64,000 nucleotides of DNA, taken from Pseudogemmobacter lacusdianii. GTDB lineage: Bacteria; Pseudomonadota; Alphaproteobacteria; Rhodobacterales; Rhodobacteraceae. The notes below the pieces were generated by a model. That model was not told the DNA's origin and made no database searches. It worked only from the letters and a program-made list of their open reading frames with translations. The stretch spans positions 62,001 through 126,000 of the forward strand of contig NZ_JAVDBT010000008.1 of assembly GCF_030848395.1 (NCBI RefSeq), given 5' to 3'. Positions 24,201 through 32,963 of the stretch are shown here, piece after piece (position 1 is the first letter of the stretch; each line of letters begins with the position of its first letter). The position numbers and the translations under genes are program-made.

Positions 24201-24252
24201 GGATATTTGAAAATTCTGAAAGAAATCCGCCTCTTTCAGAACTTAAATATCC
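24201..24252. repeat. imperfect inverted repeat with GGATATTT ends, terminator-like
   Basis: GGATATTTGAAAATTCTGAA on the left pairs with TTCAGAACTTAAATATCC on the right, leaving an ~10-nt loop. It sits between the convergent AlkD-like and lipoprotein genes and is flanked by GGCCTCCGGTGGG / CTCGGGGAG. A similar GC-rich hairpin next to GGAGTATTT occurs at 32804-32845. This looks like a dispersed Rhodobacteraceae intergenic element that may also end transcription. Confidence 0.5.
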
Positions 24253-24294
24253 TCGGGGAGTGTGGAGGTGGGGCGAAGCGCCCCGCCCTTCAGC

Positions 24295-24750
24295 TCACGA
24301 TCCCAAGATCGTCATTTGCGGCAGATCGGTCAGGCTGATGCCAAGCGCCTGATAGGCCGAGAGTGACATCAAAGCCGCCCCGCTGCCCGGCCGCAGTTCC
24401 ACCGCCAGCACCTTGCCATTGGGCGCGCGGACCGAGCCTTTTTGCACCTTACTGACCAAAGAAGTCTGCACCCAAAGCCCCGCATCCGCCGGTGAGCCCA
24501 AAGCCACCACTTGCGTGCCCAAGGCGCCTCCGCTGGCACCGGCCGCCAAAGCCGCCTGTTTTTCAGCCGCCGAAGTCGTATCCAAAGCCGCAACCGACTG
24601 CCCAGAACCCAAACCGGCCAGCGGTTGCGTCTGCACGGGTGAGGCAAATTCGGTGGCAAGACCGGGATCAGCGGGTGCCGCCTTGCGGCCCGGCAGCGCC
24701 GAGCAAGCCGCCAAAGACAAAAGTAAAACCGGCACTAGGTAAAGGCGCAT
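24295..24750 (-). CDS. lipoprotein of unknown function
   Basis: 151 residues from ATG 24750. A lipobox LAAC follows MRLYLVPVLLLSL, so the Cys at about residue 16 is probably lipidated. The mature part is Ala/Ser/Gly-rich, with a conserved-looking C-terminus (VRAPNGKVLAVELRPGSG, then LMSLSAYQALGISLTDLPQM). The C-terminal block suggests a small SH3- or aspartic-like beta fold, but no family is assigned. It is monocistronic, between convergent AlkD-like and divergent moaA. Confidence 0.6.
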   Translation of the reverse strand: MRLYLVPVLLLSLAACSALPGRKAAPADPGLATEFASPVQTQPLAGLGSGQSVAALDTTSAAEKQAALAAGASGGALGTQVVALGSPADAGLWVQTSLVSKVQKGSVRAPNGKVLAVELRPGSGAALMSLSAYQALGISLTDLPQMTILGS

Positions 24751-24927
24751 AGCAAGCACTCACTCTCTTCTTTTCAAAGGAGGATAGTCCCCAGTCCCTG
24801 CCCTCGCAACCTCTTGAACATGCGCCAAGCGGCGCGCCGCCCGCTTATGATCTTAGATGCCGCCCCTCTGCCCATCCGTGCCGCTTTCAAGCTTGTGCGG
24901 TGACCGCGCCGACCTTAGGTTAACCTC

Positions 24928-25932
24928 ATGTCCGCAGCCCCGCTCATCGACCCGTTCCACCGCGCCATCTCCTATCTGCGCGTCTCGGTCACCGACCGTT
25001 GCGATTTTCGCTGCACCTATTGCATGGCCGAGCATATGACCTTCTTGCCGAAGGCCGATTTGCTGAGCCTTGAAGAGCTGGACCGGCTTTGCACCTCGTT
25101 CATCGGGCTTGGCGTGGAAAAGTTGCGCATCACTGGCGGCGAGCCTTTGGTGCGCAAAGGCATCCTGACCTTTTTCGAGGCGATGGCGCGGCATCTGCAA
25201 ACCGGCGCTTTGAAAGAGCTGACGCTGACCACCAATGGCAGCCAATTGGGCAAATATGCCCAAGCCTTGGCCGATTTGGGGGTGAAGCGGATCAACGTCT
25301 CGCTCGACACTTTGGACCCGGCGAAATTCGCCCAGATCACCCGCTGGGGCCGCTTGCCTCAGGTCTTGGATGGCATCGCGGCGGCCAAGGCGGCCGGGCT
25401 GCGGGTCAAGATCAATGCCGTGGCTTTGCAAGGCTTTAACGAGGATGAGCAGTTCAGCCTGACCGAATGGTGCGCCCGCGAAGGCCATGATCTCACTTGG
25501 ATCGAAGTGATGCCGATGGGCGAGATTGAGCCTGCGCGGCTGGGCCAATATTGGAGCCTGCGCGAGCTGCGCCGCCGCTATGAAGACCGCTACAGCGTCA
25601 CTGATCTCGCCGAGCGCACTGGCGGCCCTGCGCGATATGCGCGGCTTGAAGAGAGCGGGCAGAAGATCGGCTTTATCACGCCTTTGACGCATAATTTCTG
25701 CGAAAGCTGCAACCGGGTGCGGCTGACTTGCACGGGTGAGCTTTACATGTGCCTTGGCCAAGAGGATATGGCCGATCTGCGCGCGCCTTTGCGGGCCAGC
25801 CCAGATGACGCGCTTTTGGAGCAAGCGATCCGCGCCGCGATCGCGCGCAAGCCCAAGGGGCATGATTTTGACTACAGTCGGCAAAGCGTCTCTGGTCAGA
25901 TGACCCGCCACATGAGCCATACCGGCGGATAA
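24928..25932 (+). CDS. moaA: GTP 3',8-cyclase MoaA
   Basis: 334 residues, radical SAM enzyme for the first step of molybdenum cofactor synthesis (GTP to cyclic 3',8-dihydro-GTP). The SAM-binding [4Fe-4S] motif is CDFRCTYC. The second cluster cysteines lie in [18 protein letters not shown]. The C-terminal Gly-Gly (SHTGG) is present. The start ATG 24928 is chosen from family length. No other moa genes are nearby. Confidence 0.96.
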   Translation: MSAAPLIDPFHRAISYLRVSVTDRCDFRCTYCMAEHMTFLPKADLLSLEELDRLCTSFIGLGVEKLRITGGEPLVRKGILTFFEAMARHLQTGALKELTLTTNGSQLGKYAQALADLGVKRINVSLDTLDPAKFAQITRWGRLPQVLDGIAAAKAAGLRVKINAVALQGFNEDEQFSLTEWCAREGHDLTWIEVMPMGEIEPARLGQYWSLRELRRRYEDRYSVTDLAERTGGPARYARLEESGQKIGFITPLTHNFCESCNRVRLTCTGELYMCLGQEDMADLRAPLRASPDDALLEQAIRAAIARKPKGHDFDYSRQSVSGQMTRHMSHTGG

Positions 25933-25939
25933 GCCTTTA

Positions 25940-25990
25940 AATTTATTATAAAATCGACCGGAAGCGATATTCCCCCCGCCTCCGGTCGAT
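25940..25990 (-). terminator. hairpin terminator for the hemP transcript
   Basis: Perfect 10-bp arms ATCGACCGGA (25953) and TCCGGTCGAT (25981). On the minus strand the hairpin is followed by a T/A-rich run (TTTATAATAAATTTAAA), fitting rho-independent termination of leftward transcription from hemP (stop at 26084). It may also act on moaA read from the other side, although no U-tract follows there. Confidence 0.6.
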
Positions 25991-26083
25991 CGTCGCTGTT
26001 GGGCTGGCCCATTTGCGACTTCAAGCACCAACCCACGGCCCATTGGGGAGCTATAAGCCGGGGGGAAGTGCCTTTGATAAAGC

Positions 26084-26254
26084 TTATTTCGTCAGGATCA
26101 GCTTGCCCATCCGAGTGATCCGCAGGGTGTAAAGCTGCCCCTCAAGGTCGATCCGAGCCAAGCTGCCGCCTTCGGTCAGGACGCGGGCCTCATGCACCGG
26201 GGTTGCGTCAGCGGTCAGCCAAGGGGTCAGGAAAGGTTCTGCACGCATATTCAT
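26084..26254 (-). CDS. hemP: hemin uptake protein HemP (copy 1)
   Basis: 56 residues. The C-terminal HEARVLTEGG...LARIDLEGQLYTLRITRMGKLILTK is the HemP/HmuP signature (ends in KLILTK, as does copy 2 at 31649). HemP is a small regulator or accessory for heme uptake genes in alpha- and betaproteobacteria. It starts at ATG 26254, overlapping the stop of a 47-residue ORF (ATGA), so the two are co-translated. An upstream TTGACA at 26493-26488 is a weak promoter hint. No heme receptor lies next to it. Confidence 0.85.
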   Translation of the reverse strand: MNMRAEPFLTPWLTADATPVHEARVLTEGGSLARIDLEGQLYTLRITRMGKLILTK

Positions 26255-26394
26255 TTCCGCATCTCCAAATGGTCGATCAACGCCTCAAGCCGGGCGCAGG
26301 GCATCAGCCCATCGAAAAGACCGGCCATCGCGCGGCGCAGCAGCTCGAAAGCATCTACGGCGGGGGCTTCAAGCCGCGAAACCTGCGGGGACAT
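26251..26394 (-). CDS. small ORF coupled to hemP
   Basis: 47 residues (MSPQVSRLEAPAVDAFELL at the N-terminus, ending LIDHLEMRK). It overlaps hemP by 4 bp. It has one cysteine (LMPCARLEAL) and no signal peptide. It is probably a real gene because of the coupling, but the family is unknown. It may take part in iron or heme control together with HemP. Confidence 0.5.
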   Translation of the reverse strand: MSPQVSRLEAPAVDAFELLRRAMAGLFDGLMPCARLEALIDHLEMRK

Positions 26395-26514
26395 GGCGCT
26401 CTCCTATGGGGGTAAAACACACCGGGCTAGCGCTAGAGAGCCGCTTTGCTTGGTCACAGCTACATTCCTGACTAATTTAATAACCTTTGTCAAGCGCGCT
26501 GGAGGGCGTGATTG

Positions 26515-26548
26515 AAAAAGGGGGGGGCAACCTGCCGGTGCCCCCCCT
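26515..26548 (-). terminator. rho-independent terminator after dipeptidase gene
   Basis: Opposed runs GGGGGGGC and GCCCCCCC around AACCTGCCGGT form a strong stem; on the minus strand a run of five T follows. It lies about 28 bp after the dipeptidase stop codon at 26577. Confidence 0.8.
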
Positions 26549-26576
26549 TCTTTGACCGCGTTCTGCAAAGGAGCGC

Positions 26577-27635
26577 TTACTTGCCCCAGGTTTTCTCCAG
26601 CACCCGCATCCAGTTCGAAAAGGCTAGCTTTTCAACCAGTTCAGCGCCGAATTGGTGGTCCAAGCAAGCCTGCACCAGACGCGGCAGGCCTTCGACATCT
26701 GCGATCCCGGCAGGCATCATCGCCCCGTCGAAATCCGAGCCAAAGCCCACACGATTCTCGCCCAAGCGCGAAATCAGATGGTCGAGATGGCGCATCATCA
26801 CATCCCAGTCGAAATTGGGGTCTTCAAGCCCGTCCGGGCGCAGGAAGCCCACGGCGAAGTTCAGCCCCACCATGCCGTCGCTTTCGGCAATAGCATCCAG
26901 CTGCCAATCGGTCAGGTTGCGGGTCGAATGGCAGATGGCATGGGCGTTGGAATGGGTGGCAACCAGTGGCGCATCCGAGACGCGCATCACATCGCGAAAG
27001 CCGGCCGCGTTGAGATGGCTCAGGTCCAGCATGATCCGCAAGCTGTTGCATTCGCGGACCAAAGCCTCCCCCGCCGGGGTCAGACCGGGGCCGGTGTCGG
27101 GATCTGCGGGAAAGCGGAAAGGCACGCCATGGCCAAAGATCGTCGGGCGCGACCAGACCGGCCCCAAAGAGCGCATCCCCACCGCATGGAAGAGATGCAA
27201 AGCATCGAGATCGGCGCCAATCGCCTCGGCGCCCTCCATATGCAGCACGCCCGCAATCGCCCCCGCATCCACGGCCGCGCGAATATCTTTGACCGTCAAG
27301 CAATGGCGGAAGGCGCCGCCCGAGGCCCGCACCATCCAATGGAACAGCCCCGCCTGATGCATCGCCGGGCCGATCGCCTCGGGCGCGTGGATCAGCTCGG
27401 GCAAGGGCATGTCATAGGGCGGCGCGCGAAAGCCAGCGACGGCATCATCGCCTTCGTCGTCATAGGGCGAGGGCACATAGATGGCGAACATACCGCCCGC
27501 AAAGCCGCCGGCTTGCATGCGCGGCAGGTCAAGATGGCCCTTCCCTTCGCCGGTCAGAAAGATCTCGGACCGCCGCTCGGGCGCCATGTGCAGCCGCAAG
27601 AGGATGTCATTATGACCGTCGAAAACCTTTTGCAT
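26577..27635 (-). CDS. membrane dipeptidase, peptidase M19 family
   Basis: 352 residues. Zinc ligands are seen in VFDGHNDILLR (HxD), HMEGAEAIG (bridging Glu), LDLSHLN and ATHSNAHAI, with GFGSDFDGAM near the C-terminus. The family hydrolyses dipeptides with either D- or L- C-terminal residues; no signal peptide is seen, so it is likely cytoplasmic like many bacterial members. It stands between the hemP locus and phoB and appears monocistronic, with a strong terminator. Confidence 0.92.
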   Translation of the reverse strand: MQKVFDGHNDILLRLHMAPERRSEIFLTGEGKGHLDLPRMQAGGFAGGMFAIYVPSPYDDEGDDAVAGFRAPPYDMPLPELIHAPEAIGPAMHQAGLFHWMVRASGGAFRHCLTVKDIRAAVDAGAIAGVLHMEGAEAIGADLDALHLFHAVGMRSLGPVWSRPTIFGHGVPFRFPADPDTGPGLTPAGEALVRECNSLRIMLDLSHLNAAGFRDVMRVSDAPLVATHSNAHAICHSTRNLTDWQLDAIAESDGMVGLNFAVGFLRPDGLEDPNFDWDVMMRHLDHLISRLGENRVGFGSDFDGAMMPAGIADVEGLPRLVQACLDHQFGAELVEKLAFSNWMRVLEKTWGK

Positions 27636-27782
27636 GGCAGGCCGCGCTCCTAGGGATGGTTGGCGCGCATCTGAACCGGCGAGAGACCGATTGGCAAGGT
27701 TTTACGGCATGCCCTGCGCCAGCATACGGGGCGCAAAAGGGGCGCATGACGCGCCCCTTCCATAGCCTTCAACCCGTCACTT

Positions 27783-28475
27783 TCAGCCCAAAGCGTAGCC
27801 CGCCCCGCGCACCGTGCGCAAAGGATCGTCGCCGCCCTCAGCCATCAGGCTTTTGCGCAAGCGGCCGACATGGACATCGACGGTGCGGGTGTCGACATAG
27901 ATGTCGCGGCCCCAAACCCGGTCCAAAAGCTGATCGCGGCTCCAGACGCGACCGGGCTTTTCGATCAAAGCGGTCAGCAAGCGAAACTCGGTCGGGCCAA
28001 GCTTCAGCACCTTATCGGCGCGGTAGACCCGGTGGGTTTCGGGATCAAGGCGAATGTCGCCCCATTCCAGCACCACGCCAGCGGTCGAGGGGCGAACCCG
28101 GCGCAGCTGCGCGCGCGCCCGCGCCATCAACTCCAGCACCGAATAGGGCTTAATCACATAATCATCGGCGCCGGTCTCAAGTCCGCGGATCCGGTCCACC
28201 TCTTCGGCGCGGGCCGAGAGCATGATGATCGGGATGCGCCGCGTCTCGGGGCGCATCTTCAACTGGCGACAGACTTCGATCCCGGAGAGCTTGGGCATCA
28301 TCCAATCGAGGATGATGATATCGGGCCCCTCTTCTTCCACCAGCAGCAAGGCATCTTCACCATTATCCGCTGCGATGACACGAAAGCCTTCTGCATCAAG
28401 GTTATAAGCCAGAACCTCACGCTGAGCGGGTTCATCCTCGACCAGCAGAACCACGGGCCTTTCGTCTTGCGCCAT
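27783..28475 (-). CDS. phoB: phosphate regulon response regulator PhoB
   Basis: 230 residues. The receiver domain carries the phosphoacceptor in IIILDWMMPKLSG, the switch Thr/Ser region and VIKPYS Lys. The C-terminal winged helix (RTVDVHVGRLRKSL, TVRGAGYAL) binds Pho boxes. AAGGAG precedes two close ATG codons; 28475 (MAQDERPVV) has the better spacing, and 28481 is possible. It follows phoU on the same strand, but no phoR or pst genes are in the window. Confidence 0.93.
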   Translation of the reverse strand: MAQDERPVVLLVEDEPAQREVLAYNLDAEGFRVIAADNGEDALLLVEEEGPDIIILDWMMPKLSGIEVCRQLKMRPETRRIPIIMLSARAEEVDRIRGLETGADDYVIKPYSVLELMARARAQLRRVRPSTAGVVLEWGDIRLDPETHRVYRADKVLKLGPTEFRLLTALIEKPGRVWSRDQLLDRVWGRDIYVDTRTVDVHVGRLRKSLMAEGGDDPLRTVRGAGYALG

Positions 28476-28502
28476 CACCATCTCCTTCAACAGTCGCCGG
28501 GT

Positions 28503-29207
28503 TTAGCCTTGCAAAAGCCCGGTTGATTCCACCTTTGGCCGCGCCACATCGGGCAGCTGGCCGCGCACAAAATAAATCACCTGCTCGGCAATCGAGGTGG
28601 CGTGGTCGCCCACCCGCTCGATGTTCTTGGCGATGAAATGCAGATGCATACAGGCCGAGATGTTGCGCGGGTCTTCCATCATATAGGTCAGGAATTCGCG
28701 GAACAAAGCGTTGTAAAGCTGGTCGATCTCATGGTCACGCTGGCGCACCTCTTCGGCGCGTCCGGCATCGCGGGCCACGAAAGCATCCAGCGCATCGGAG
28801 AGCATCGCCACCACGGCCCGCGCCATCCTCCGGATCGCCCCGCCCGAACTGCCCACCGGCGCCATCGGCAGCAAAACCAGCGCGCGTTTGGCCAAGTTCT
28901 TGGCGTAATCCCCCGACCGCTCCAGCGCCGAGGCGATGCGCATCACCGAAAGCACCAGCCGCAAATCGCCCGCAGCCGGGGCCTCAAGCGCCAAAAGCCG
29001 CGCACAATCGGTCTGGATCTCTTCTTCCAGCGCATCAATCGCCGCATCGCCCTGCCGCACCCGCTCGGCCAAGGTCGCGTCGCGGCGTTCAAGCGCTTCT
29101 GCTGCATCCAAAAGGGCCGCCTCAACCAGCCCGCCCAACTTCATCACGCGGGCCTGCACGGCTTCCAGATCGGTGTCGAAGCGGCGGCGAATATGTGGGT
29201 CCAGCAT
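28503..29207 (-). CDS. phoU: phosphate signalling protein PhoU
   Basis: 234 residues from ATG 29207 (MLDPHIRRRFDTDLEAVQ). Two repeated PhoU three-helix bundles are seen, with the metal-binding type motifs EEIQTDCARLLALEAPAAGD / RIASALERSGDYAKNLAK and FIAKNIERVGDHATSIAEQ. PhoU restrains the Pho response by linking the Pst transporter to PhoR. It is 27 bp before phoB. The upstream spacer has a Pho-box-like sequence. Confidence 0.95.
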   Translation of the reverse strand: MLDPHIRRRFDTDLEAVQARVMKLGGLVEAALLDAAEALERRDATLAERVRQGDAAIDALEEEIQTDCARLLALEAPAAGDLRLVLSVMRIASALERSGDYAKNLAKRALVLLPMAPVGSSGGAIRRMARAVVAMLSDALDAFVARDAGRAEEVRQRDHEIDQLYNALFREFLTYMMEDPRNISACMHLHFIAKNIERVGDHATSIAEQVIYFVRGQLPDVARPKVESTGLLQG

Positions 29208-29283
29208 GGTCAATCCTTCGCGGGCCGGGGATGCGCGGGCTGCCCGGACTTTGGGTGGTGTCGCACAGCCCTGAGACATCTGC

Positions 29284-29312
29284 GTAACGAGTTTGTGACA
29301 GTTTGATGAAAA
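29284..29312 (-). promoter_or_regulatory. Pho-box-like direct repeats upstream of phoU
   Basis: Read on the minus strand: TTCATCAAAC then TGTCACAAAC then TCGTTACG. The ~10-11-bp spaced repeats resemble PhoB half-sites (CTGTCAT-type). The site is ~75-105 bp upstream of the phoU start, suitable for autoregulation of phoU-phoB. Third repeat is weak. Confidence 0.5.
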
Positions 29313-29347
29313 TGTGCAATGCAGCGCGCGGGCCAGACGCGGGCAGT

Positions 29348-30283
29348 TTAGCGCGATTTGGCCAAAAGCGCCTCAATCTCAGCCCGCGCGGGCATCGCCC
29401 CTGCCGTACCGGGGCGCGTCACCGAAATCCCCGCCGTGGCACAGCCAAAACGCACCGCCTCAATCACCTCGCGCCCCTCGGTCAGCGCCACGGTAAAGCC
29501 GCCATTGAAGGCATCGCCCGCGCCCGTGGTCTCGACCACCGGCCCCGCGCTGATCACCGGCACATGCACCGAGCGTTCTGCATCCCGGTAAAGCGCGCCA
29601 TTGCCGCCAAGGGTGATCAACACCGCCCCCACACCCCGCGCCAGCAAAGCATCCGCGGCCTGCTCGGCGCTGGTAAGATCAGTGACTGGAATGCCGGTCA
29701 GGATCTCGGCTTCGGTCTCATTGGGGGTTAGGTAATCGCAAAGCTGCAGCATCTCATCGCTGAGCGGCGCAGCCGGCGCGGGGTTCAAGATCGTCGGCAC
29801 GCCAGCGGCACGGGCGATCTGCAGCCCGCGCAAGGCCGCCGGGATCGGCTGTTCCAGCTGGGTCACAAAGGCCGCAGCGCCCTTGATAAGCCCTGCCCGC
29901 GCCTCGACATCCGCAACCGAGATTCGCGCCGCCGCCCCCGGCGAGACGATGATCGCATTGTTGCCGGTGCCAGATTCGAGGAAAATGAAAGCCGCCCCGG
30001 TGAAGCTTTCGCTGTCCTCTTCGACCTCGGCCTTCACCCCGGCGCGTGCCCAAGTTTGCCGTGCGATCTGCGCAAAATCATCGCGGCCAAGCCGGGTGAT
30101 GAAATGTACCCCCGCCCCTGCTTCGCCTTGCGCCATTGCCGCCGCGACGGATTGATTCGACCCCTTCCCCCCCGGCCCCAAGGCAAAGCCCTCACCGATG
30201 ATCGTCTCGCCCATCTTTGGCTGGCGAATGGCCCGGTAAGAGGTGTCGGCGACGAAAATGCCAAGGATCACAATCGGTTTCAT
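29348..30283 (-). CDS. rbsK: ribokinase-type PfkB sugar kinase
   Basis: 311 residues from ATG 30283. The family signature 1 GPGGKGSNQSVAAAMAQG and signature 2 VETTGAGDAFNGGF (catalytic Asp and anion hole) are both complete; TPNETEAEILTG is a ribokinase-type marker. It most likely phosphorylates ribose at O5. No ribose transporter is adjacent, and other PfkB substrates cannot be excluded. A long N-terminal in-frame extension was rejected. Confidence 0.85.
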   Translation of the reverse strand: MKPIVILGIFVADTSYRAIRQPKMGETIIGEGFALGPGGKGSNQSVAAAMAQGEAGAGVHFITRLGRDDFAQIARQTWARAGVKAEVEEDSESFTGAAFIFLESGTGNNAIIVSPGAAARISVADVEARAGLIKGAAAFVTQLEQPIPAALRGLQIARAAGVPTILNPAPAAPLSDEMLQLCDYLTPNETEAEILTGIPVTDLTSAEQAADALLARGVGAVLITLGGNGALYRDAERSVHVPVISAGPVVETTGAGDAFNGGFTVALTEGREVIEAVRFGCATAGISVTRPGTAGAMPARAEIEALLAKSR

Positions 30284-30588
30284 AAGCGACCTCTCTTCAG
30301 AGCAAGGAAAACATCGGCAGCGCATCAACAGAGCGCGCACCGCCCGCCAACCAACGGGCTACGCCCCGCCCGCCGTCATTACCACCGAATCTGGCCCTGA
30401 CGCCACTGCACTGGACACAAGCTCGCGTCAGGACTTGCCCCAAGCCCGGTTATCTGCGCATCATAATTTGTGACTTCCGATCAAAACTTTGTGGCCATCT
30501 TTCTGACGCTGTAAGTCCGCCATCTGTGCTTTGACTGTTGCGATCCTCGGCCCGTCTCCACCAAGCATCCCTAACCTGCCCTGAACCA
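30284..30588. other. divergent intergenic region, rbsK / alpha-beta hydrolase
   Basis: 305 bp without a supported gene. It must hold the promoters for the leftward kinase and the rightward hydrolase. It has an AT-richer stretch around 30465-30500 (ATCATAATTTGTGAC, TCAAAACTTTGTGG), where ATAATTTGTG and AAACTTTGTGG form an imperfect direct repeat. No clear operator or RNA was found. Confidence 0.4.
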
Positions 30589-31386
30589 ATGACATTAACC
30601 TATTCTTGGCCAAATCCCGACCGCGACTACGCCAATGGCGCCTTCATCCCTGAAGGCGACAGCTATCTGCCGACTTGGAATGCGGTGGCGGGTGCGTTTC
30701 GCGCCAATGCTGGGGATCGGGCACGTCTGGACCTGCCTTACGGTCCCGGCGCGCGGCAGAAGTTTGACCTTTTCCTGCCCTCCCGCCCGCCCGAGGGCGT
30801 CTGCGTCTTTGTGCATGGCGGCTTTTGGATGGCGACGGGCCGTGAGAGCTGGTCGCATCTGGCGGCAGGGCCTTTGGCTTGGGGCTGGGCGGTGGCAATG
30901 CCGTCCTACACTCTGGCCCCCGATGCGCATATCTCTGAGATGACGCAGGAAATTGCCGCTGCCTGCCGGGCGATCTCGGCCGAGATCGATCTGCCGATGG
31001 TGGTTACCGGCCATTCGGCGGGCGGCCATCTCGCGGCGCGGATGGGTTGCGCGGATATCAATCTGCCGATGATCCACCGTGTGCTGCCAATCTCGCCTTT
31101 GGCGGAACTGGGACCGCTGATGGCAACGCAGATGAACCAAACCCTGCACATCACCGAGGCCGAATGCGCGGCAGAAAGCCCCGCGCGGTTGTCGTTGCGC
31201 GAAGGTGTCTCGGCGCGCGTGTGGGTCGGCGCCGATGAACGCCCTGCCTTCTTGTGGCAAGCGCGCACCTTGGCCGAGGAATGGGCCTGCCCCATGACGG
31301 CCGAGCTGGCGCGGCATCATTTCGACGTTGTCGACTCGCTGGCCGATCCGCATTCCGAATTGGTCGAGCTTTTGTTGGAAAGCTAA
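30589..31386 (+). CDS. alpha/beta hydrolase, arylformamidase/esterase-like
   Basis: 265 residues. The oxyanion-hole block VFVHGGFWMATGRESW (HGGFW) and nucleophile elbow TGHSAGGHLAARM place it in the BD-FAE / kynurenine formamidase-like group. The catalytic His is probably in ARHHFDVVDSLADPHSEL. Start ATG 30589 (MTLTYSWPNPDRDYANG) matches family N-termini. No kynurenine pathway genes are near, so the ester or formamide substrate is open. Confidence 0.82.
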   Translation: MTLTYSWPNPDRDYANGAFIPEGDSYLPTWNAVAGAFRANAGDRARLDLPYGPGARQKFDLFLPSRPPEGVCVFVHGGFWMATGRESWSHLAAGPLAWGWAVAMPSYTLAPDAHISEMTQEIAAACRAISAEIDLPMVVTGHSAGGHLAARMGCADINLPMIHRVLPISPLAELGPLMATQMNQTLHITEAECAAESPARLSLREGVSARVWVGADERPAFLWQARTLAEEWACPMTAELARHHFDVVDSLADPHSELVELLLES

Positions 31387-31428
31387 GGCTCGAGCCACAG
31401 CACAAAAGCTGCAGAACAGTCTGCGCTG

Positions 31429-31460
31429 AAAGGCCCCGGCAAAAACCGCGGGCCTTTTTT
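31429..31460 (+). terminator. rho-independent terminator after hydrolase gene
   Basis: AAAGGCCC (31429) pairs with GGGCC plus Ts (31450), then six T. It ends the hydrolase transcript ahead of the hemP copy 2 promoter region. Confidence 0.8.
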
Positions 31461-31648
31461 ACCTTCCCAAAGCCAGCCCAGCGCCATCTGCCGCGACGTT
31501 ATCACCACGAATCCGGGGGAAATGCCCTCTCGCTTATACCTTAGTGAAAATATCAGCTTTACTCTTCCAAGTGTTTTTGTCACCTATAGCCCAACCCGCA
31601 GCCAGCCGTGTTGGTCAGCCAGCGACATGACGTCTATGGAGGTGACTT

Positions 31649-31840
31649 ATGGACCGTCCGCAGGCCGAAGCGGCCAGCCCGTCGGCCCTTCACGCTGCCG
31701 CGCCGAAGCTTTTCGGAACCGAACCTTGCCACGACGCCCGGGTGCTGACCGGCGGCGGCAACTCGGCCAGAATTTTGCTGGGAGATCAGGTCTATGCCCT
31801 GCGCATCACCAAGGCCGGCAAGTTGATCTTAACCAAGTAA
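31649..31840 (+). CDS. hemP: hemin uptake protein HemP (copy 2)
   Basis: 63 residues. The C-terminal CHDARVLTGGGNSARILLGD and YALRITKAGKLILTK show the same family as copy 1 at 26084. A very strong Shine-Dalgarno (GGAGGTGAC) precedes ATG 31649. It begins an iron cluster with bfd 57 bp downstream and bfr further on. The sequence around 31520-31580 is AT-rich and may hold an Irr- or Fur-type site, but no defined box was recognised. Confidence 0.85.
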   Translation: MDRPQAEAASPSALHAAAPKLFGTEPCHDARVLTGGGNSARILLGDQVYALRITKAGKLILTK

Positions 31841-31896
31841 AGCGGGCTTTGGCCTGCTGTCTTCTCGAGTGACCCGAACCCCAAAGGCGCTTTGCG

Positions 31897-32148
31897 ATGA
31901 TCGTCTGTAGCTGTCTGAACATCTCCGACCATGACATCCGCAAGGCGGTGGATTGGATGCGTGCCGCAGACCCCGACACGGTGATCACCCCCGGGAAGGT
32001 CTATCACGCTTTGGGCAAACGCGCCGATTGCGGCGGCTGCATGCCGTTGTTTCTTGATACGATGCGCGCGCGCGACAGCTTTGCTGTGGCCGGAGGCGAA
32101 GCCCCGCCAATGCTGCGCAACCGCTTGGCCAGACTTGCGCGCGGATAA
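31897..32148 (+). CDS. bfd: bacterioferritin-associated ferredoxin
   Basis: 83 residues. The BFD-type [2Fe-2S] ligands are CSC at residues 4-6 and CGGC around residue 46 (MIVCSCLNISDHDIRKAV and DCGGCMP). Bfd reduces stored ferric iron so that bacterioferritin can release it. Its position directly before bfr fits that role. The ~20 C-terminal residues are Ala/Arg rich and not conserved in the family. Confidence 0.92.
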   Translation: MIVCSCLNISDHDIRKAVDWMRAADPDTVITPGKVYHALGKRADCGGCMPLFLDTMRARDSFAVAGGEAPPMLRNRLARLARG

Positions 32149-32307
32149 GTTGCGACACGGCGCTATTATTCAATCTATTGAAGATCTTACCTTTACCAAA
32201 AGCGCGCATAGACATTGCGACAAAGCATGACTAACCTTTCCCTCAGTCCATGCCACGGCAGCCTGTCGAAGCCGGGAAAAGTCCGACACAAAGTGAAAGG
32301 TACGGCC

Positions 32308-32793
32308 ATGAAGGGCGACGCAAAAGTCATTGAATATCTGAATGCTGCACTGCGCTCTGAGCTGACGGCGGTGAGCCAATATTGGCTGCATTTCCGCCTG
32401 CAAGAGGATTGGGGATTCGGTCATCTGGCGGCGAAAAGCCGTGCCGAGTCGATCGAAGAGATGCAGCACGCCGACAAGTTGATCGCGCGGATCATCTTCT
32501 TGGAAGGCCATCCGAACCTGCAAAAGCTTGATTCCCTGCGGATCGGCCAAAACATCCGCGAGACGCTGGAATGCGATCTGGCCGGTGAGCATGATGCCCG
32601 CACGCTCTACATCGAAGCGCGGCGGCATTGCGACACGGTGGGCGATTTCGTCACCCGTTCACTCTTCGATGAGCTGATCGCTGATGAGGAAGGCCATATC
32701 GACTTCCTTGAGACCCAGCTGAGCCTTTATGACACTTTGGGCGCGGCACAATACGGGCTTTTGAACGCCAAACCAGCGGATCAGGCCGAGTGA
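32308..32793 (+). CDS. bfr: bacterioferritin
   Basis: 161 residues. Ferroxidase ligands lie in [15 protein letters not shown] (Glu), [14 protein letters not shown] (Glu/His, plus the Met that would bind heme between subunits) and [13 protein letters not shown] (Glu/His). It forms a 24-mer iron-storage cage. Start ATG 32308 ([12 protein letters not shown]) is canonical; an upstream 31-codon in-frame stretch is noncoding leader. The 160-bp leader after bfd is AT-rich (TATTATTCAATCTATTG) and may have its own promoter. Confidence 0.96.
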   Translation: MKGDAKVIEYLNAALRSELTAVSQYWLHFRLQEDWGFGHLAAKSRAESIEEMQHADKLIARIIFLEGHPNLQKLDSLRIGQNIRETLECDLAGEHDARTLYIEARRHCDTVGDFVTRSLFDELIADEEGHIDFLETQLSLYDTLGAAQYGLLNAKPADQAE

Positions 32794-32803
32794 GCTAAGG
32801 CAG

Positions 32804-32828
32804 CCGGAGGGGCTTCGCGCCCCTCCGG
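32804..32828 (+). terminator. GC-rich hairpin followed by CCGCGGAGTATTT element
   Basis: CCGGAGGGG and CCCCTCCGG form a perfect 9-bp stem with a 7-nt loop just after bfr. GGACCTCCCCGCGGAGTATTT follows, similar to the element at 24201. It is probably the bfr terminator and a copy of the dispersed intergenic element. Confidence 0.6.
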
Positions 32829-32963
32829 ACCTCCCCGCGGAGTATTTAAGTCAAGATGAAAGGGCTTTGCGTTTCGGCGCAGGGCCCTTTTGCATTGCGG
32901 CCCCTGACCGAGGTGACGGCGCAAGCTCTGGCCTGCTGCGGCAGCTAGATGAATGAATTGCAT

